From the NCBI RefSeq assembly GCF_910592395.1, contig NC_088312.1, positions 23,865,195-23,929,194 on the forward strand: 64,000 nucleotides of DNA. Direction: 5' to 3'. Shown one piece after another: positions 32,501 to 41,609 of this stretch. The notes beneath the pieces were generated by a model that saw only the letters and a list, made by a program, of their open reading frames with translations, searched no databases and was not told the DNA's origin. Source of the stretch: Lineus longissimus. Lineage: Eukaryota > Nemertea > Pilidiophora > Heteronemertea > Lineidae. The first letter of the stretch is position 1. Each line of letters begins with the position of its first letter. Position numbers and translations under genes: made by a program.

Positions 32501-34963
32501 CCACTGGCAGTGGTAACACTAGGGGGCGGCCTTCTTGGACTGCTGGTTACTACTGGCGTTTCCTCAACACGCTTTTTCTTCGTTGATACATAAAACTCCT
32601 CGAGTTTCTTGCTTATGTCGTCATACTCTTGCGCAATCTTCTCCATCTCATCAGAGATTTTGTCGAAATCTTCAAGTTTTCCATTGTCTAAATACGCGTA
32701 GGTCAGCTTCGACATGGTTCTCATCGCCCTCTCTTGAGCATCATCAACCTTCTTGGCAGCTGCTTCTATTTGATTACGGGCATCTTCACTCAAGGATGTA
32801 TCCCTATCGGTGTCTAGGCCTAACTCTTCCAACACATCGTCCAGCAACGACGCCAGTTTTCTTCTTGTCTTTGTAAAACCTGCTTTATCTACAGCTTTCT
32901 GTGCTTTCCATTCTCTCACCTCTTTCTCAGAACATTTCTCACGCTCATCATCATCATCAGCATGCAATCCATTGAGGTTATACTCATCCTGTTCACCGTC
33001 TTCTGTATGCGTGCCTTCGCTACGTACATCGTGTACATCGCCACGTGCATCGTGTACATCAACACGTGCAACTTGCATGTCTTGTTCTGATGGCGCGTCC
33101 TGCGAGCGGCCAGGGCGCGGGAGGTCGGCTCGATCTTTACTCATTTTTTCGGAACTCTATGCTTTAAAGTCTCTATACTATATTGATAACTACGCTCTGC
33201 TACCACTTGGATATTAGACTCTTAGACGATATAAAACATAACAGTTCTTCCGCTTTATTCAGGAATTCTTTGCTACAAAATTCGATCTCCGTCCTTCTCC
33301 TTCAGCGCGCCATTCGACCCCCGCGGACCAAGTCCGCACCAGCCGGATGTGAGCCGAAGACAGTCACATCCAACTGGGAAACTATTAACTCCTATCCAGT
33401 ACTGGCTGTCCAGGCAGCAAGCCCACCCAGCCATTTCGATTGAGAGCTGAAAGGAATGATATGGTACTGGCTGTCCAGGCAGCAAGCCCACACAGCCATT
33501 TCGATTGAGAGCTGAAAGGAATGATATGGTACTGGCTGTCCAGGCAGCAAGCCCACCCAGCCATTTCGATTGAGAGCTGAAAGGAATGATATGGTACTGG
33601 CTGTCCAGGCAGCAAGCCCACACAGCCATTTCGATTGAGAGCTGAAAGGAATGATATGGTACTGGCTGTCCAGGCAGCAAGTCCACACAGCCATTTCGAT
33701 TGAGAGCTGAAAGGAATGATATGGTACTGGCTGTCCAGGCAGCAAGCCCACACAGCCATTTCGATTGAGAGCTGAAAGGAATGATATGGTACTGGCTGTC
33801 CAGGCAGCAAGTCCACACAGCCATTTCGATTGAGAGCTGAAAGGAATGATATGGTACTGGCTGTCCAGGCAGCAAGCCCACACAGCCATTTCGATTGAGA
33901 GCTGAAAGGAATGATATGGTACTGGCTGTCCAGGCAGCAAGCCCACACAGCCATTTCGATTGAGAGCTGAAAGGAATGATATGGTACTGGCTGTCCAGGC
34001 AGCAAGCCCACACAGCCATTTCGATTGAGAGCTGAAAGGAATGATATGGTACTGGCTGTCCAGGCAGCAAGTCCACACAGCCATTTCGATTGAGAGCTGA
34101 AAGGAATGATATGGTACTGGCTGTCCAGGCAGCAAGCCCACACAGCCATTTCGATTGAGAGCTGAAAGGAATGATATGGTACTGGCTGTCCAGGCAGCAA
34201 GCCCACACAGCCATTTCCATTGAGAGCTGAAAGGAATGATATGGTATTCTTCACAAAAAAACCCAACATTAAGTCGACCATTTTCAAAAGGTAGATTAGA
34301 TAATGAACACAATAATGCATTTCATTGTAATAATAATGTTCATATAGACATTCCTGCATAAGCTGGACTGTACATTCTCCCACTTATCTCCCACAATCTG
34401 ATTGTCTCATGGTGCGATCATCAAAACTGGGACTTGGAGCCTGCAAAACTAACCAACGGTCCAAGAATATTACGACTTATCGTTCTATGGGGTCAACTAC
34501 CTTTGGTTTAGAGGCCAACATCTCTACATCTCTGCCCCTCGTGATCAACTCCTCTTGGGGAAGATCAGTGACATTCTCCAGCAGACCCCTTGGGTTCTTT
34601 AATCCATCTCTCCTGAAGATTATACTGCTTGTCTTTATATTGCTGGTGAGGAACCTGGAGAAAGAAATCCATTGAGCAAAAATAAAAATGGCAATTTGGA
34701 TGCGTGAGGGGGGGGGGGTTGCAAATCTATAGAGAATATTGATCTTTATGCAATGTTTGTGATTGTTTTTATCCTTTATCAGTGGGCATCTTAATTTTCA
34801 CTTCTGCCTTTTCTGTCAACACTAACAGTCCTCCAGGATTTGAGATGGGGTTTTTAAAAACTTCATCATCCAGGGTTGTTTACCTGAAGCAGCGATTCAT
34901 TCTCCACTTCTCCTTCAGCTGCAAGAAGTAGGTCAGGAAAGCATACGTCAGTGTGAGTAACAT
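16959..34963 (-). CDS. HLCS: Holocarboxylase synthetase (biotin protein ligase), 11 coding exons
   Basis: Exons (minus strand order): 34963-34884, 34654-34501, 24532-24362, 23910-23757, 22040-21001, 20629-20450, 20079-19811, 19581-19514, 18392-18117, 17840-17627, 17127-16959. All are GT-AG with matching phases, giving 924 residues. HLCS attaches biotin to a lysine of carboxylases via biotinyl-AMP. Exon 5 has the BPL N-terminal, glutamine-amidotransferase-like region (NVLIYSGKK ... TPWSDNTALLIICVE, about 370-450). Exons 7-10 form the catalytic domain: the adenylate/biotin-loop motif GKGRGGNAWLSPEGC near 704-718, KWPND near 766-770, GCGFN near 798. Exon 11 is the C-terminal cap, ending PDGNSFDMMKNL. 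Exon 1 (MLLTLTYAF...) and exons 2-3 are supported mainly by phase and splice sites. Intron 2 contains a 7.2-kb BEL element in the same orientation. Four junctions carry minisatellites built from exon edges. Confidence 0.92.
17365..17645 (-). repeat. Minisatellite on HLCS exon 10 donor, 36-bp unit, 8 copies
   Basis: Each unit is the last 17 bp of exon 10 (CAGCATTGGCTTCATGG) followed by 19 bp of intron starting GTAAGC. There are eight potential donors in a row. The exon-proximal one (17,626) gives the conserved protein; use of a distal donor would read GGG TAA and stop at once. Confidence 0.93.
18343..19456 (-). repeat. Minisatellite on HLCS exon 9 acceptor, 72-73-bp unit, about 15 copies
   Basis: Each unit carries TTCTCTTCCTATAG (a good acceptor) plus the first ~59 bp of exon 9, which encodes the biotin-ligase GRGGNAWLSPEGC motif. 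The copy at 18,392 is the real exon. The other copies lie in intron 8, and entering any of them leads to a frameshift and stop because the unit is not a multiple of three overall. Confidence 0.93.
20129..20505 (-). repeat. Minisatellite on HLCS exon 6 donor, 62-bp unit, 6 copies
   Basis: The unit is the last 49 bp of exon 6 (ending CAGTTCAGACAAG) plus 13 bp of intron (GTGAGTTACCCAA). The first donor (20,449) joins in phase 0 to exon 7. The outermost copy has a changed donor context (CAACGTGAG). Confidence 0.93.
22480..23612. mobile_element. Non-autonomous element with GCTCACCT/AGGTGAGC ends
   Basis: It lies in HLCS intron 4. The left end has GCTCACCT (22,492) and the right end a hairpin AGCTCACCTCT/AGAGGTGAGCT (23,585-23,610). 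The interior is three diverged ~305-bp direct repeats, each with GACCTCTGTGACCTTGA and a GGTCAAAT palindrome partner, then a GAC-rich microsatellite (about 23,499-23,572). I see no coding frame. Similar dispersed repeats occur in many marine invertebrates (general knowledge, not checked). Confidence 0.65.
23499..23572. repeat. GAC/CGA microsatellite
   Basis: A run of GAC/GACGG trinucleotides forming the tail of the intron-4 element. Confidence 0.85.
24485..26174 (-). repeat. Minisatellite on HLCS exon 3 acceptor, 65-bp unit, about 26 copies (proximal part)
   Basis: Each unit is 20 bp of intron end (TACCATATCATTCCTTTCAG) plus the first 45 bp of exon 3 (CTCTCAATCGAAATGGCTGG...). The copy at 24,532 continues into the unique part of exon 3 (YHTPHYMTDEDY). 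Because 65 is not a multiple of three, all three frames cycle without stops and make long false reading frames on the minus strand. The array continues beyond the BEL insertion at 33,404. Confidence 0.95.
26180..26370 (-). repeat. 3' LTR of the BEL element
   Basis: 191 bp, identical by eye to 33,208-33,398. It contains AATAAA on the minus strand at 26,226-26,231, a probable poly(A) signal of the element. Confidence 0.93.
26371..26383 (-). other. Polypurine tract of the BEL element
   Basis: GGGGAAAGGAGGA on the minus strand, directly abutting the 3' LTR. This is the expected plus-strand DNA primer site for reverse transcription. Confidence 0.8.
27125..27440 (-). repeat. Tandem repeat inside the BEL element, 38-39-bp unit, 8 copies
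   Basis: Eight copies of GCGTGGCCTGGGCACCACGC plus ACCAATAAACAACAGCAA, between the end of gag-pol and the 3' LTR. The distal three copies have drifted. From here to the polypurine tract (26,384-27,124) the element has no coding frame. Confidence 0.9.
27448..33144 (-). CDS. BEL/Pao gag-pol polyprotein
   Basis: A single uninterrupted frame of 1,898 residues. In order: acidic, coiled N-terminus; DUF1759-type gag region about 265-450; CCHC-like cysteine clusters 492-557; DUF1758/aspartic protease with LLDDAST at 619-625; reverse transcriptase about 890-1,090 with YMDD at 1038-1041; Pao-type RNase H about 1,210-1,345; integrase with an HH-CC zinc finger about 1,537-1,575 and DDE residues near D1608, D1672 and E1722; C-terminal DUF5641 about 1,810-1,890. 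The protein copies the element through RNA and inserts the cDNA. The start is the first Met, about 60 nt after the 5' LTR. Apparently no broken motif, unlike most genomic copies. Confidence 0.95.
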   Translation of the reverse strand: MSKDRADLPRPGRSQDAPSEQDMQVARVDVHDARGDVHDVRSEGTHTEDGEQDEYNLNGLHADDDDEREKCSEKEVREWKAQKAVDKAGFTKTRRKLASLLDDVLEELGLDTDRDTSLSEDARNQIEAAAKKVDDAQERAMRTMSKLTYAYLDNGKLEDFDKISDEMEKIAQEYDDISKKLEEFYVSTKKKRVEETPVVTSSPRRPPPSVTTASGTSDTITSRGTTTTSSSSTSPSSRPVAAAVTTSSSRRVSSGSSSSQAVEFDPIRHLTRVTIPKFSGDKRNYSAWKAAFTSCVDETTITAEYKLLRLRECLTGEALKVVDGLGYSASAYEVAKDRLERKYGGQRRQLILRLDELEKFKQVRDGNAKDLEKLAELLDVITVNLKDAHQESELGSGSLFLSIQRKLSELLLARYHRWAYDKAKEKTVMSLREFVNEETEFQVNAMEAINGVRDFPKKDPRKDRSFVTSQSSTDRQSQSHSGAMGKYTRSCNVCGSEHGAWECDSFKAMSVDLRWKTAKEKKLCYRCLSGNGHRAEKCPRTRQCKIDGCKQTHHRLLHGKAKRAESRRPMEGSGNYQDSDESTMATVTLAAKNSSEIALRTVPVIIKHGGKRIKTNALLDDASTSTYIDANLAAELGVQGKIEQTTVNVLNGKLKTFTTMPVEVGIESLNRRVDMKIWAKTVDKVTGDLKATDWSLKQDQYSHLKDIQFPKIGKRTSVDLLIGADYSELHQSIRDVIGRPGEPTARETRLGWTCIGPVGTPSGQKREATNMAYSFFTKESPLLHEINDNLRAFWEIESISKVNEGQTPLNESDRKVLQNARSSVKIVEDRYQVAVPWKGNHHPAMLDSREMAEKRLISTETKLQKNPELGKSYSRVIQQYQEKGYIKKIKDDERNSHQWYLPHFPVVRPDKSTTKTRIVFDASAKVESLNDNINTGPKIQNELFEVLLRFRRYPVAIVCDIAEMYLQISLEEEDKRYHRFLWRDLEDRTRDPETFEFQRLVFGINSSPFLAQLVSQEHARAHQTQCPRAAEAILKSTYMDDTLDSVNDDEQGKKLYRELSALWKGAGMHARKWLSNSPEVLAIIPDEDRASEINMEEGYLPSVKALGVLWKAEEDAFCYRLTPPAADLKLTKRSLLRRIATIFDPLGLMSPYVIQGKIIMQDVWMCGVEWDEELPEEIEKKAWDWIVEITGLAQARIPRCLQLAEEMTSFQLHTFGDASKDAYGTVVYARSTYASGMVATRIVASKTKVAPLTSVSIPRLEMMAAVLGLQLSLSIVAALATNVKEVVFWSDSQNVLWWIKRPSRKLKSFVANRVGLIQQHTDPQQWRYVPTKENPADLPSRGVRAKDLAESSLWWDGPEFLQRDSSEWPERVVGQGDEVQDEMKNESSYLSLEEKNSLKQVMNLADTRLDPSRFSSWQRLTRVHAWVQRFIGNCQAAPTERKQGELEVEEVKATELLLIRQCQKEAFAEEYSALCHGRELPKSSQIAGLTPKLDADFLLRSNSRLAYADNLSYEAKCPIILPRKHHVTQLLVRFYHERENHVAGTNKILSEMSAKYWIIRGREEIRDWEAKCAACERKKARVTSQLMAPLPRTRVSPPMRAFSVSSVDYAGPFLTKQGRGRVQTKRYLCLFTCHASRAVHLEMAYALDTNSFLNAFNRFTHRRGVPVEVTSDNGTNFVGANRELMELVTQLDQVRVTRDGAARGIKWRFNPPHGPHFGGIHESLVKSAKKAIYAVLQKADITDEELSTAFTGAEALLNSRPLSYQSADSKDAPPITPNHFLFGQCGGQFAPEEIDSSDFNPRRRWRRVQELLKEFWSRWLKEWLPLLRQRHKWRDVKKDLEVGDVVLVADPGSVRGDWPMGRVTEVFTGRDGHRRVVKVQVGEKTMIRPIVRLCPLQC
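33193..33205 (-). other. Primer-binding site of the BEL element
   Basis: TGGTAGCAGAGCG begins 2 nt after the 5' LTR. Its first 11 nt are complementary to the 3' end of animal initiator tRNA-Met (which ends CTCTGCTACCA), the inferred primer for minus-strand synthesis. Confidence 0.7.
33208..33398 (-). repeat. 5' LTR of the BEL element
   Basis: 191 bp, with AATAAA at 33,254-33,259 on the minus strand. It probably carries promoter and poly(A) functions of the element. Confidence 0.93.
33404..34245 (-). repeat. Minisatellite on HLCS exon 3 acceptor (distal part, about 13 copies)
   Basis: Continuation of the 65-bp array on the other side of the BEL insertion. Copies here are more uniform than in the proximal part: almost all read CAGTACCATATC and CCCACACAG. 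Confidence 0.95.
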
Positions 34964-35420
34964 GGTTTCAGACGATTCAACTGGAAAAGAAAAAAAGCAG
35001 GAACTTTCTTTGAATCTTTTTTTGTGGAGAACCTACTGTGTGTTCCAGTGAGACAATGGCTTGAGAGGCATGTTTTGGCGTCTTTGACTGTGAAAACCTA
35101 TTTTAAAGATGGCTTAGTGTTCTAACCGTAGGTGGTACAGGAGTAGGCCTATCTGGTAATACAAACACCATGAATACAGATTTCAGCCAACTCGTATACT
35201 ATATAGACATCGGGCACTAGCTCCTTTGGCCTAGGGCTTGGTGATGCATGCCGATTCCAATACCGTCCAACTGAATATATATCCCTACCAAAACCCACCA
35301 CATTCTGAACCATCAACGCTGGTCCATCTATACCCCCTTCCCATTGGTGTAACTAACAGAGTTCGGGTCGGCGGAGTTTTGAGGGTCAAGATGACCCCAC
35401 GACACAGCCTGTTCCATTCT

Positions 35421-35580
35421 ATAGATTCATGCACTTATGATTGGCAGGGAACAATGTTTACGAAGACGTCACGTCACGTCACGTTACAGTAATGTAAAAC
35501 CGTCGGGGTTACAATGCATCGTGACGTGACGACGGCCAACACTATGTAAACGTTGTTCCCAATCAAGTTCATGAATCTAT
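35421..35580. mobile_element. Fold-back MITE-like hairpin, 160 bp
   Basis: Imperfect inverted arms of about 65 bp (ATAGATTCATG ... GTTTAC / GTAAAC ... CATGAATCTAT) with TGACGTGACG-type repeats near the centre. It lies 0.5 kb upstream of the HLCS start. The rest of 34,964-38,177 has no gene I can support. Confidence 0.65.
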
Positions 35581-37302
35581 GTAGAGGGGCTGCATGCTGG
35601 GGACGGCGAGGTTAGGCCGTCATCATCACTCATCTCATCATGCACTTCTTTTTTGGCTCACCCTGTAGCTATATAAACTCTGGCCATTTCAATCGCGTTT
35701 CAATTTCTAACCCTGCCAGATTCATAATCGTGGTCGTATGTTCTCCCTACACTTGGCTAGGATATCTTTCGGATTCATCAATAGCCTAATTCATCCAAAG
35801 ATCGACAATCGGGAATTTTGCAGCAAAAATCATGAAAACTGCGGTTGTTTCGCTTCCTGACCTTTTCGCCCCCAGTCGTTTCGCCTCAAGTTGAAGTCGC
35901 TTCGCTCCAAATCGAAGTCGTTTCGCTCCCTGGGACTTCTTGATGGGGATACCCCGGGAAACTACAAGTGTCAAAGTAGATGTGCTTTCCAGGAAGAAGG
36001 AATCGTTTGGTCATCTGCTATGTGATCTTTGGCAGGCCACTTGTCTTTCGTTATCATTCATCGGTCATTAAGAGTATCCTTGGCGAAGTCTATCAATGAG
36101 ATATTGGGCCGGAGTTATTTTGACATCAGTCACAAGCATCCTTCTTTTGACACATCAACTGTCTGTGGGGTCGCATTTAGACTACAATGAGACCTTGTGC
36201 TAGTAACTTATCAGGTGACCCAAGTAAATTGTTCTTTCCCAATTTGGGTGTGATTTTGAGCAAGACATGTAGGCGTATGTTTATTCATTGGTCATCTTGG
36301 GTCGCTATAAAGATCATGAGAGATCACTTAATTGTTTTTTTGTCTTCGTCATCAAATGATTAATCATCTGAAGTTTGACTTTGGTCATTGCCGGTATAAG
36401 CCCCCCCCCCCCCCCATGATAGCTCCTTCCTTTTCGTCTCCCTTTATAGACATGTGGTTGAAAATAATCTTGGGAAAGTCACTTGAACAACTGGCGGGCG
36501 GGTTTCTTTGAAGTTCGGTTTTTATTGGTGTTCACTTAAAAAACCAAACCGATTCTTTCATTTAAGTAATATAACTATGGTTACGAAATAATTTTTTTCA
36601 TTGCATTTTTTAGTGCATTGAATTAGGACATTTTCCGCTCTGTACGGTTTATTTCTCTACCAATCTGGTTAAAATGTAAAGGGTACCACTTTTTGTGTAC
36701 ATCTACTCATGTGCCTATAGGCCTCATGAATGAAAAATATCCAGAAAGAAAATATGGCCTATATTCAAGGGACCCTTTTAAAAAATTCTGCGCAGAGAAT
36801 ACTGAACCCCTAAAATCCTGTTTGGTTTTGAGACAAGGATCAGTAAACCCAAGCCCTCCAGGGATCCAAACCATGCGACATAGCTGAACTGGACTATAGC
36901 AATTATCTTTGTTGTACAATATTGTTGACTCTAGAGGCGCTAATTTCGTTCCTTTCTCTGAAACTTTTATTTGACTTATTCTGTCGCCAGAGATCCAATT
37001 AGGACTGACGCAATGGACTGCCCGCCCCGGGAGTCTACCTTGCTGAGCCAGGTGAAGAGTTCTTAAGGATGTTGTCCCCATGGTTGTGACGATATAGATA
37101 TTTGTCCTGTCCCCCATGCGGGTGTCGCAATGTTCGCACAAAACCGATGACATTGTCGTTACATTGACGGCACCAACCAATGTAGCTGTCGCAGTCGCAT
37201 TGTCCTCACATAAGCAACTACAGTGTACTTGCTGTTACCAGCCCCGACATGGTTGTAACGTTCTCTTGGCTGGAGACGTTGTTGCATTAGGTGATATGGG
37301 TA

Positions 37303-37395
37303 GAGACTAGCAAATGCTTTTACCAAAATCTCCATGTTCATATTTTACGCTAGGCCTTTCTGTACAAAATTGCAGTAAAAGCATTTGCTAGACTC
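37303..37395. repeat. Short inverted repeat, 93 bp
   Basis: Arms TAGCAAATGCTTTTA (37,308-37,322) and its complement (37,376-37,390), extending imperfectly to about 20 bp each. Confidence 0.7.
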
Positions 37396-38177
37396 TATTC
37401 TTATCAGCCATTTTCCCAAACCAATTATAGACGTTGTCTCAACATGATCACCGGTATATATTGTTGCATGTCCTCAGACAATTTTACACCTATACGCCTG
37501 ACCATGAAATGAACCACTGAGTGACGTCTGAGATGAGCAGCATTAGAAAGCTTGAGCGAAAACAAGGCTTTGACAAATACGATTATTTATTCGATGAGTA
37601 GGAAAATGAAAAAAATAATACATTTATTTATACGACCACTCGGTGTTTGTAACCAGGTAAAAGTCATCTTAATACTCAAAACACAATGAAGCGCTTTAGA
37701 GTCAACACTGAAAACTTACTTCATTAATGAATAGCAAAGGTGAATTGTTTAGGAGACCTTGCAACAATGACTAAATGAGAGACAGTAGAGGAATAAATAT
37801 CACATAATTTGTACTTGAATGCTGTACAACATTCTAAACGATTGTATTGGGAAAGAGCTCTCTTCATATTGTTCGATGCAGACCATGTGTGCATATAATT
37901 ATTGGACAGTAAAAAAGCCACGTTAACTACAGTAGAACCTCTTTATCAGGGACACCCTTGGGACTGGGAGTTGCTGTTCTTTACAGAGAACTGTCCTTTA
38001 AACAGAGGTCAAATTGTGAATGAATATGTCCAATCTGCGACCAAATCAGTGTGGTCGAAGGGAGTGTGCCCTGCTTCCAGACACGGGGTTTCCGCTAAGA
38101 GAGGTTCCACTGTTTGACGAGAGAGCTGTCATTATTGCATCAGTGACTGTTCCAAAACCTCTAATTCGTGGCGCGTT

Positions 38178-39406
38178 TTACAGTCCGACGTGGTCTAGCT
38201 CTCTGGCGGTCTGGCATTCAAAACAGGCTCCGCAGAAGGCAACAGCGCACGAATCGCTGCAGATGGAACCCTGAAATAAAAAACAGAACCGAGTATATAT
38301 ATATATATGAATATAAGTGAAACAATTTGAGTGGACCGGTCCAAGCAGGACACTCATTCAATACTGCTCTCACAGGATTGTACATGATTAGAAATCACTG
38401 AATCAGTACTCGTTTGATAGAGACGGCGACTCTCTTCGACTGCGTAGGTTTCCTCTTGGCTCTCCTGTATCATCCTTCTTCACATTACAAATCGCCTAAT
38501 TGTTTACAGAGCTAATAATGTTCCATGCTCCATTTTACGAAACATTGATACTGCACGCAAAACAATGCTATTTTGGATGGTGAAGGCCGTCAGTCTTTCA
38601 CTTCGATCTTAGTCAGGCTCTGTCCGAACTTTGAAGTTTCAGATGAAATAAATGTTTCATTTTCAAAAATCAGATTTCTATTTTTTCGTGAAATTGAGTC
38701 ATGTTGTTCTGCTCTCAAATCAGTATCAAATAACTGATAACCGTGTTTCATCCCAACATGGGCTCATGGGCTCAGGAAAGGAACTTTATTGATAAAGAGG
38801 AGGGGGGATTGTTATCAAAGCCCAAAATAGACGTTTCCTGAATATTGTTGTAGCGGGAAAAGACGACCACATCTTGAAAGAACGTACCTGGATTCCGTAT
38901 TGTGTTCTCAGCTTGGTCCTTAGGGCCACTTGTCCTCCCGGACAGCAGATAGAAACGCACTGATGCTCACCCAAACGACTGGCGTTGCTGCACATCAGAC
39001 AGGGCATACAGAAATAACCATAGCAACCTGAAGGAAAAGTAAACTCTCATATAGGCCTACGGAAAAAGGTGAATTTTCATGGAGGCTTTATGGTTTGAGC
39101 GTCACTTACTGATGCTCGAGGAAGCAGTGTTCACCTGTAGAGGTTGTACAACTGGTTTAGGTCAAACATATCGACATTTCATTGTCTGTTTCTTTCCAAG
39201 TTGAAGTTTGGTCAGAAGTTGGAAGGCTGCGCATCTTCTCCAACATTACATCGAGAAAGTACGCTTTCTGCTGACATTAATGAATAAGCTGCGAGAATGG
39301 GTGATCACTTACATGACTTGATATCTCCCAAACATCCAAACAGTCCTGAGGACATTTCCCGTGTGCCCTGCTGCACATGTCCTGGTTGGCTAGTGATGAC
39401 CGACAT
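38178..39406 (-). CDS. PLAC8/cornifelin-like cysteine-rich protein 1
   Basis: Exons 39406-39313, 39027-38888, 38270-38178; phases 1 and 0 join cleanly, giving 108 residues. The product has the PLAC8 pattern: a cysteine cluster (SCCYGYFCMPCLMC), a middle QCVSICCPGG segment, KLRTQYGIQGS, then CSDSCAVAFCGACFECQTARELDH at the C-terminus. The family is found across animals and plants; roles include cell-size control, metal handling and epidermal envelope, and the function here is unknown. An acceptor (CTATTAG) directly before G-ATG implies a 5' UTR intron. The same arrangement is seen in the two relatives at 44.6-46.3 and 54.2-57.1 kb, so the three are tandem paralogues, the third inverted. This copy has no array at its exon 2 donor. 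Confidence 0.9.
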
Positions 39407-39599
39407 CCTAATAGAAAATATGATATAACCACATCATGTTGAGATTCACATATGGATTGGAGACATATCTCAAATGTTAAGTAGGCCTACAGCCTTCGTA
39501 CATGAACATTGCTTGAAAGACTGAACCTCAGTAGAGTCAAACACGGTCTTGCTTTCTGGTCAAATTTATAGGAGGGGTTTTCTTCGCTGCACACGGCAT

Positions 39600-40660
39600 C
39601 TCTGATAGGAAGGGAAGAGAGGGGTGACCTTTGCCAACTTCCTGGTTTCTTTCACTGCCCACGCCGGGCTTCTTTGATATATGAAGGGGAAGGGAGGGGT
39701 GACCAGTGCCAACTGCCCGGTTTCCTTCGCTGCCCACGTCGGGTTTCTTTGATATAGAAAGGGGAAGGGAGGGTTGGCCTGTGCCGACTTCCCGGTTTCC
39801 GTCGCTGCCCACGCCGGGCTTCTTTGATATAGGAGGGGGAAGGGAAGGTTGGCCTGTGCTGACTTCCCGGTTTCCTTCGCTGCCCACGCCGGGCATCTCT
39901 GATATAGGAGGGGGAAGGGAGGGCTGGCCTGTGCTGACTTCCCGGTTTCCTTCGCTGCCCACGCCGGGCATCTCTGATATAGGAGGGGAAGGGAGGGTTG
40001 GCCTGTGCTGACTTCCCGGTTTCCTTCGCTGCCCACGCCGGGCATCTCTGATATAGGAGGGGGAAGGGAGGGTTGGCCTGTGCCGTCTTCCCGGTTTCCT
40101 TCGCTGCCCATGCCGGGCTTCTTTGATATAGAAAGGGGAAGGGAGGGTTGGCCTGTGCCGACTTCCCGGTTTCCTTCGCTGCCCACGCCGGGCTTCTTTG
40201 AAATAGGAGGGGGAAGGGAGGGTTGGCCTGTGCCGACTTCCCGGTTTCCTTCGCTGGGGAAGGGAGGGTTGGCCTGTGCCGTCTTCCCGGTTTCCTTCTC
40301 TGCCCACGCCGGGCATCTCTGATATAGGAGGGGAAGGGAGGGTTGGCCTGTGCCGACTTCCCGGTTTCCTTCGCTGCCCACGCCGGGCATCTCTGATATA
40401 GAAAGGGGAAGGGAGAGGGCCTGTGCCGACTTCCCGGTTTCCTTCACTGCCCACGCCGGGCATCTCTGATATAGAAAGGGGAAGGGAGGGTGGGCCTGTG
40501 CCGACTTCCCAGTTTCCTTCGCTGCCCACGCCGGGCATATCTGATATAGAAAGGGGAAGGGAGGGGTGACCTGTGCCATCTGCCCGGTTTCCTTCGCTGC
40601 CCACGCCGGGCTTCTTTGATATAGAGAGGGAAAGGGAGGGTTGACCTGTGCCGACTTCCC
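39600..40660 (-). repeat. Minisatellite upstream of PLAC8-like gene 1, 72-73-bp unit, about 15 copies
   Basis: Units contain CCCGGTTTCCTTCGCTGCCC and GGGAAGGGAGGGTTGGCCTG. On the gene's strand each unit ends in a pyrimidine tract plus CTATATCAG, an acceptor-like signal, followed by AGATGCC. The array lies in the probable 5' UTR intron or promoter. No exon was confirmed. Long frames here are repeat artefacts. Confidence 0.9.
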
Positions 40661-41609
40661 GTTATTAAAAAGGCCAAATCCCGATTCCTGATACTCGGCC
40701 AATCTTGCCGCAACTTTCGGGCCCTCCCAAAATGGTCTATCGGTATGTTTTTGTTCATCCCGGAGAATGTTTCATTGTCCTTTTCATTGTTTTTGAACCT
40801 GCTGAAAGACAGCTTGACTCATTTTCCAATTTTATCTCCGCCGCTGGAAAATCAGCGTGTTTATCGACAGCGATTTATTGTATGGAAACACTGAAATATG
40901 GCAAACAAGCAACCATACACCCACCCCGAGTAAATCAGGGGTTTATTCACACACATGGCCGGAGAAACGAACTATACTAACCCTGGTTTACTCAGGACCG
41001 GGGTTAGCCGAAAGGACCACTCTCCTCATGTAAGTGTCAGATGGTCCAATGTGTGTTGTATTTGATCAAAAATGTTTTGTTGTCAATCAAAGAAAAACCT
41101 AAAAACGTTTTTAAAAAGTCCTATCTGTGAATTTCTCAATGCCACTTACTTGAGTTTTTTTGTCTCCTCAGTCTGGAAACGATTCCGCTTCTTCTCAGTA
41201 AAAACTCTGGAATGCCGCAAATATCTTATCCGGTCATTTGGTTATCAGGTAACCAATGGTAACACCTAAACATATCTGATCAATATTAGACATGGTATAA
41301 TATCAAATATGGGTGGTCAAAGTTGACTTTTACCTCATGAAACGCTGATAAAGGACCTGATAGCGGCATGGATGATATCGAAAGATTAGATCATCTCACG
41401 AAGGACAGATTATCTGTAGTCATGTCGGGGTCGTGGCGTGTACGTATGAAGTAAGTCAACCTAACTGAAACATCAATTGCATAAGGTTTGACACAATTAG
41501 CGTTTTTACGTTATGAATGCTGTTCCCGTATGTTGATTGTCAAACTGATATAAACATATGAAGCCAAAACTCTTGTCTCGATATGTGGTTTTAGAGCTGT
41601 GCACACATG

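Larger units (their letters stand above)
26180..33398 (-). mobile_element. Full-length BEL/Pao LTR retrotransposon
   Basis: A 7,219-bp element with two 191-bp LTRs (TGGATA...TATCCA ends) that look identical base for base. It is flanked by the 5-bp target duplication GTACT (26,175-26,179 and 33,399-33,403). It has a primer-binding site, a single gag-pol frame and a polypurine tract, all in correct order on the minus strand. It is inserted inside the 65-bp minisatellite of HLCS intron 2, in the same orientation as HLCS. Intact coding and identical LTRs mean a very recent, possibly still mobile copy. No env-like frame. Confidence 0.95.

Noticed and set aside
33273-34383. Three minus-strand frames of 306-332 codons
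   Set aside because: Same 65-bp array on the other side of the BEL insertion; two of them run into the LTR.
39537-40758. Proline-rich frames of 355-378 codons
   Set aside because: Artefact of the 72-73-bp minisatellite; frames open in parallel with no family pattern.
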